Shown here piece after piece: positions 60,422-61,179 of a stretch of DNA of 61,179 nt. The notes under the pieces are model-generated. The model made no database searches, was not told the origin of the DNA, and saw only the letters and a program-made list of their open reading frames with translations. The DNA lies in NCBI RefSeq assembly GCF_000479045.1, contig NZ_KI518116.1, forward strand, positions 1 through 61,179. Reading direction: 5' to 3'. Numbering within the stretch: the first letter of the stretch is position 1; the number at the start of each line of letters is the position of its first letter. Both the position numbers and the translations under genes were made by a program. Origin of the DNA: Cetobacterium somerae ATCC BAA-474. GTDB lineage: Bacteria; Fusobacteriota; Fusobacteriia; Fusobacteriales; Fusobacteriaceae.

Positions 60422-61132
60422 ATGGATATTTCAGAAATTTTATTTATGCTTATTGTTGGAGTTGGAATGGGTTTTAGTTTAATGGGAATGTCAACTGCTA
60501 TTCTTTTTTCACCAATATTAGTTTCAATATATGGTTCAAAATTAGGGAATGGAATAATGTTTGTTCCATTTTTAATAGCAGATTTATATGTTTCCTATTT
60601 ATATCGAAATAATTATGATAAAAAAATTGTTTTAAAACTTATACCTTTCTCAGTTATTGGAATGGTTATCGCATCTATTTTTGCAAACTCTATTTCAGAA
60701 GATATTTTTAGAAAAATTATTGCAACTATCATTATGTTTTCTAGCATTTTATTCTTCTTAAAAAAATATGAACATAAATTAACAAAACTTTCCTGGTTAT
60801 TTGGAGTCTTTGGTGGTGCTTCATCATATTTAGCAAATGTTTCAGGACCTATTTTTAACGTATATCTACTTAGTTATAAACAAAAAGAAGAAGATTTTAT
60901 AGGTACAAGAGCTGTATTTTTTACTGTTATAAACATAATAAAGCTTTTTATGTATATATTTATTTTTAAAAATATTAATATCTTTACTATAACTAGAGGA
61001 TCAGTAGCTATTCCTACTATATTTTTAGGTGTATTTCTAGCAAAAAAGCTATTGAAAATAATGAATCAAAAAATATTCAATACTGTTGTTGTTTTATTAG
61101 GGCTTATAGTTGCAATAAAAATGCTGCTATAA
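60422..61132 (+). CDS. TauE/SafE-family permease
   Basis: A 236-residue membrane protein with about seven to eight helices. The first repeat opens MLIVGVGMGFSLMGMSTAILFSPIL and the second GVFGGASSYLANVSGPIFNVYLL, the two-repeat pattern of TauE/SafE (COG0730) transporters of sulfite, sulfonates or other organic anions. The substrate is not readable. It forms an operon with the preceding cytochrome-like protein, with a GGAGG site before its ATG. Confidence 0.85.
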   Translation: MDISEILFMLIVGVGMGFSLMGMSTAILFSPILVSIYGSKLGNGIMFVPFLIADLYVSYLYRNNYDKKIVLKLIPFSVIGMVIASIFANSISEDIFRKIIATIIMFSSILFFLKKYEHKLTKLSWLFGVFGGASSYLANVSGPIFNVYLLSYKQKEEDFIGTRAVFFTVINIIKLFMYIFIFKNINIFTITRGSVAIPTIFLGVFLAKKLLKIMNQKIFNTVVVLLGLIVAIKMLL

Positions 61133-61140
61133 GCATTTTT
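61117..61140 (+). terminator. Intrinsic terminator overlapping the end of the TauE/SafE gene
   Basis: AAAAATGCT and AGCATTTTT pair around a 6-nt loop and extend into TTT. The stop codon is within the hairpin. Confidence 0.7.
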
Positions 61141-61179
61141 TTTAGTAAATTTTACAAAAAATAAAAAAGATTGGCAACT

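Overview
The window is a compact stretch of a very AT-rich, Gram-negative, anaerobic chromosome. The best fit is Fusobacteriota, probably Cetobacterium or Fusobacterium. Several features point there together: FomA-like outer-membrane porins with an Ala/Val/Glu-rich N-terminus, LPS heptose genes (ADP-heptose epimerase and heptose bisphosphate phosphatase), methionine gamma-lyase, a ferredoxin-linked 2-oxoacid oxidoreductase, hybrid-cluster protein, strong AGGAGG ribosome sites, and TTG and GTG starts. I saw no tRNA, rRNA, CRISPR array, insertion sequence or prophage. The genus is inference.

Layout. 1-6200 (minus strand): a truncated membrane protein behind a small structured RNA; a four-subunit 2-oxoacid:ferredoxin oxidoreductase operon led by a YheO-type regulator; a YjiH-type membrane protein behind a structured leader. 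6200-10200 (minus): methionine gamma-lyase, the Mg2+ channel MgtE with a short upstream leader ORF, cold-shock protein and a polysaccharide deacetylase. 10376-20291 (plus): an overlapping glycogen operon glgB-glgC-glgD-glgA-glgP plus a GH13 glucanase, covering synthesis and breakdown. 20327-22870: a polar amino-acid ABC transporter behind a leader-peptide attenuator. 22869-27229: a one-module NRPS (condensation-adenylation-carrier) coupled to a DUF2147 protein, divergent from an outer-membrane barrel gene. 27228-34424: MscS channel, carbonic anhydrase, KDPG aldolase and KDG kinase, Hcp with a CRP/FNR-type operator, a lipoprotein with an IclR regulator, and Dps.

34438-40504 looks like one sugar-uptake locus split into two divergent halves. 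The minus half holds PTS IIA, a MupG-like 6-phospho-muramidase and a Rep_3-like protein. The plus half holds PTS IIB, a dedicated porin and PTS IIC. Together they could carry a peptidoglycan-derived or related disaccharide across the outer membrane, phosphorylate it and cleave it. 40506-46600: LigA, glycerol dehydrogenase, a FomA-like porin and a ROK regulator. 46500-46976: an orphan groES behind a structured RNA leader. 46978-58125: a long colinear minus-strand run (pcp-DUF979-DUF969, hslO, comEA-like, hemZ, uppP, hldD, PHP phosphoesterase, lipoprotein, secA). 58222-61140: a YeiH-type permease, gmhB, a small b-type cytochrome-like protein and a TauE/SafE permease.

The most noteworthy items are RNA- and operator-level controls: two structured minus-strand leaders with terminators (580-654 and 5960-6141), an Arg/Asn-rich attenuator with an 11-bp antiterminator in front of the ABC transporter, a uORF with competing hairpins in front of mgtE, a perfect palindrome centred at about -41.5 of hcp, and the leader of the orphan groES. 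At the protein level, the single-module NRPS whose hand-read specificity code resembles that for asparagine, and the Rep_3-like protein inside the PTS/porin locus, deserve follow-up. All coordinates, motifs and pairings were read by eye; no database search or folding program was run.
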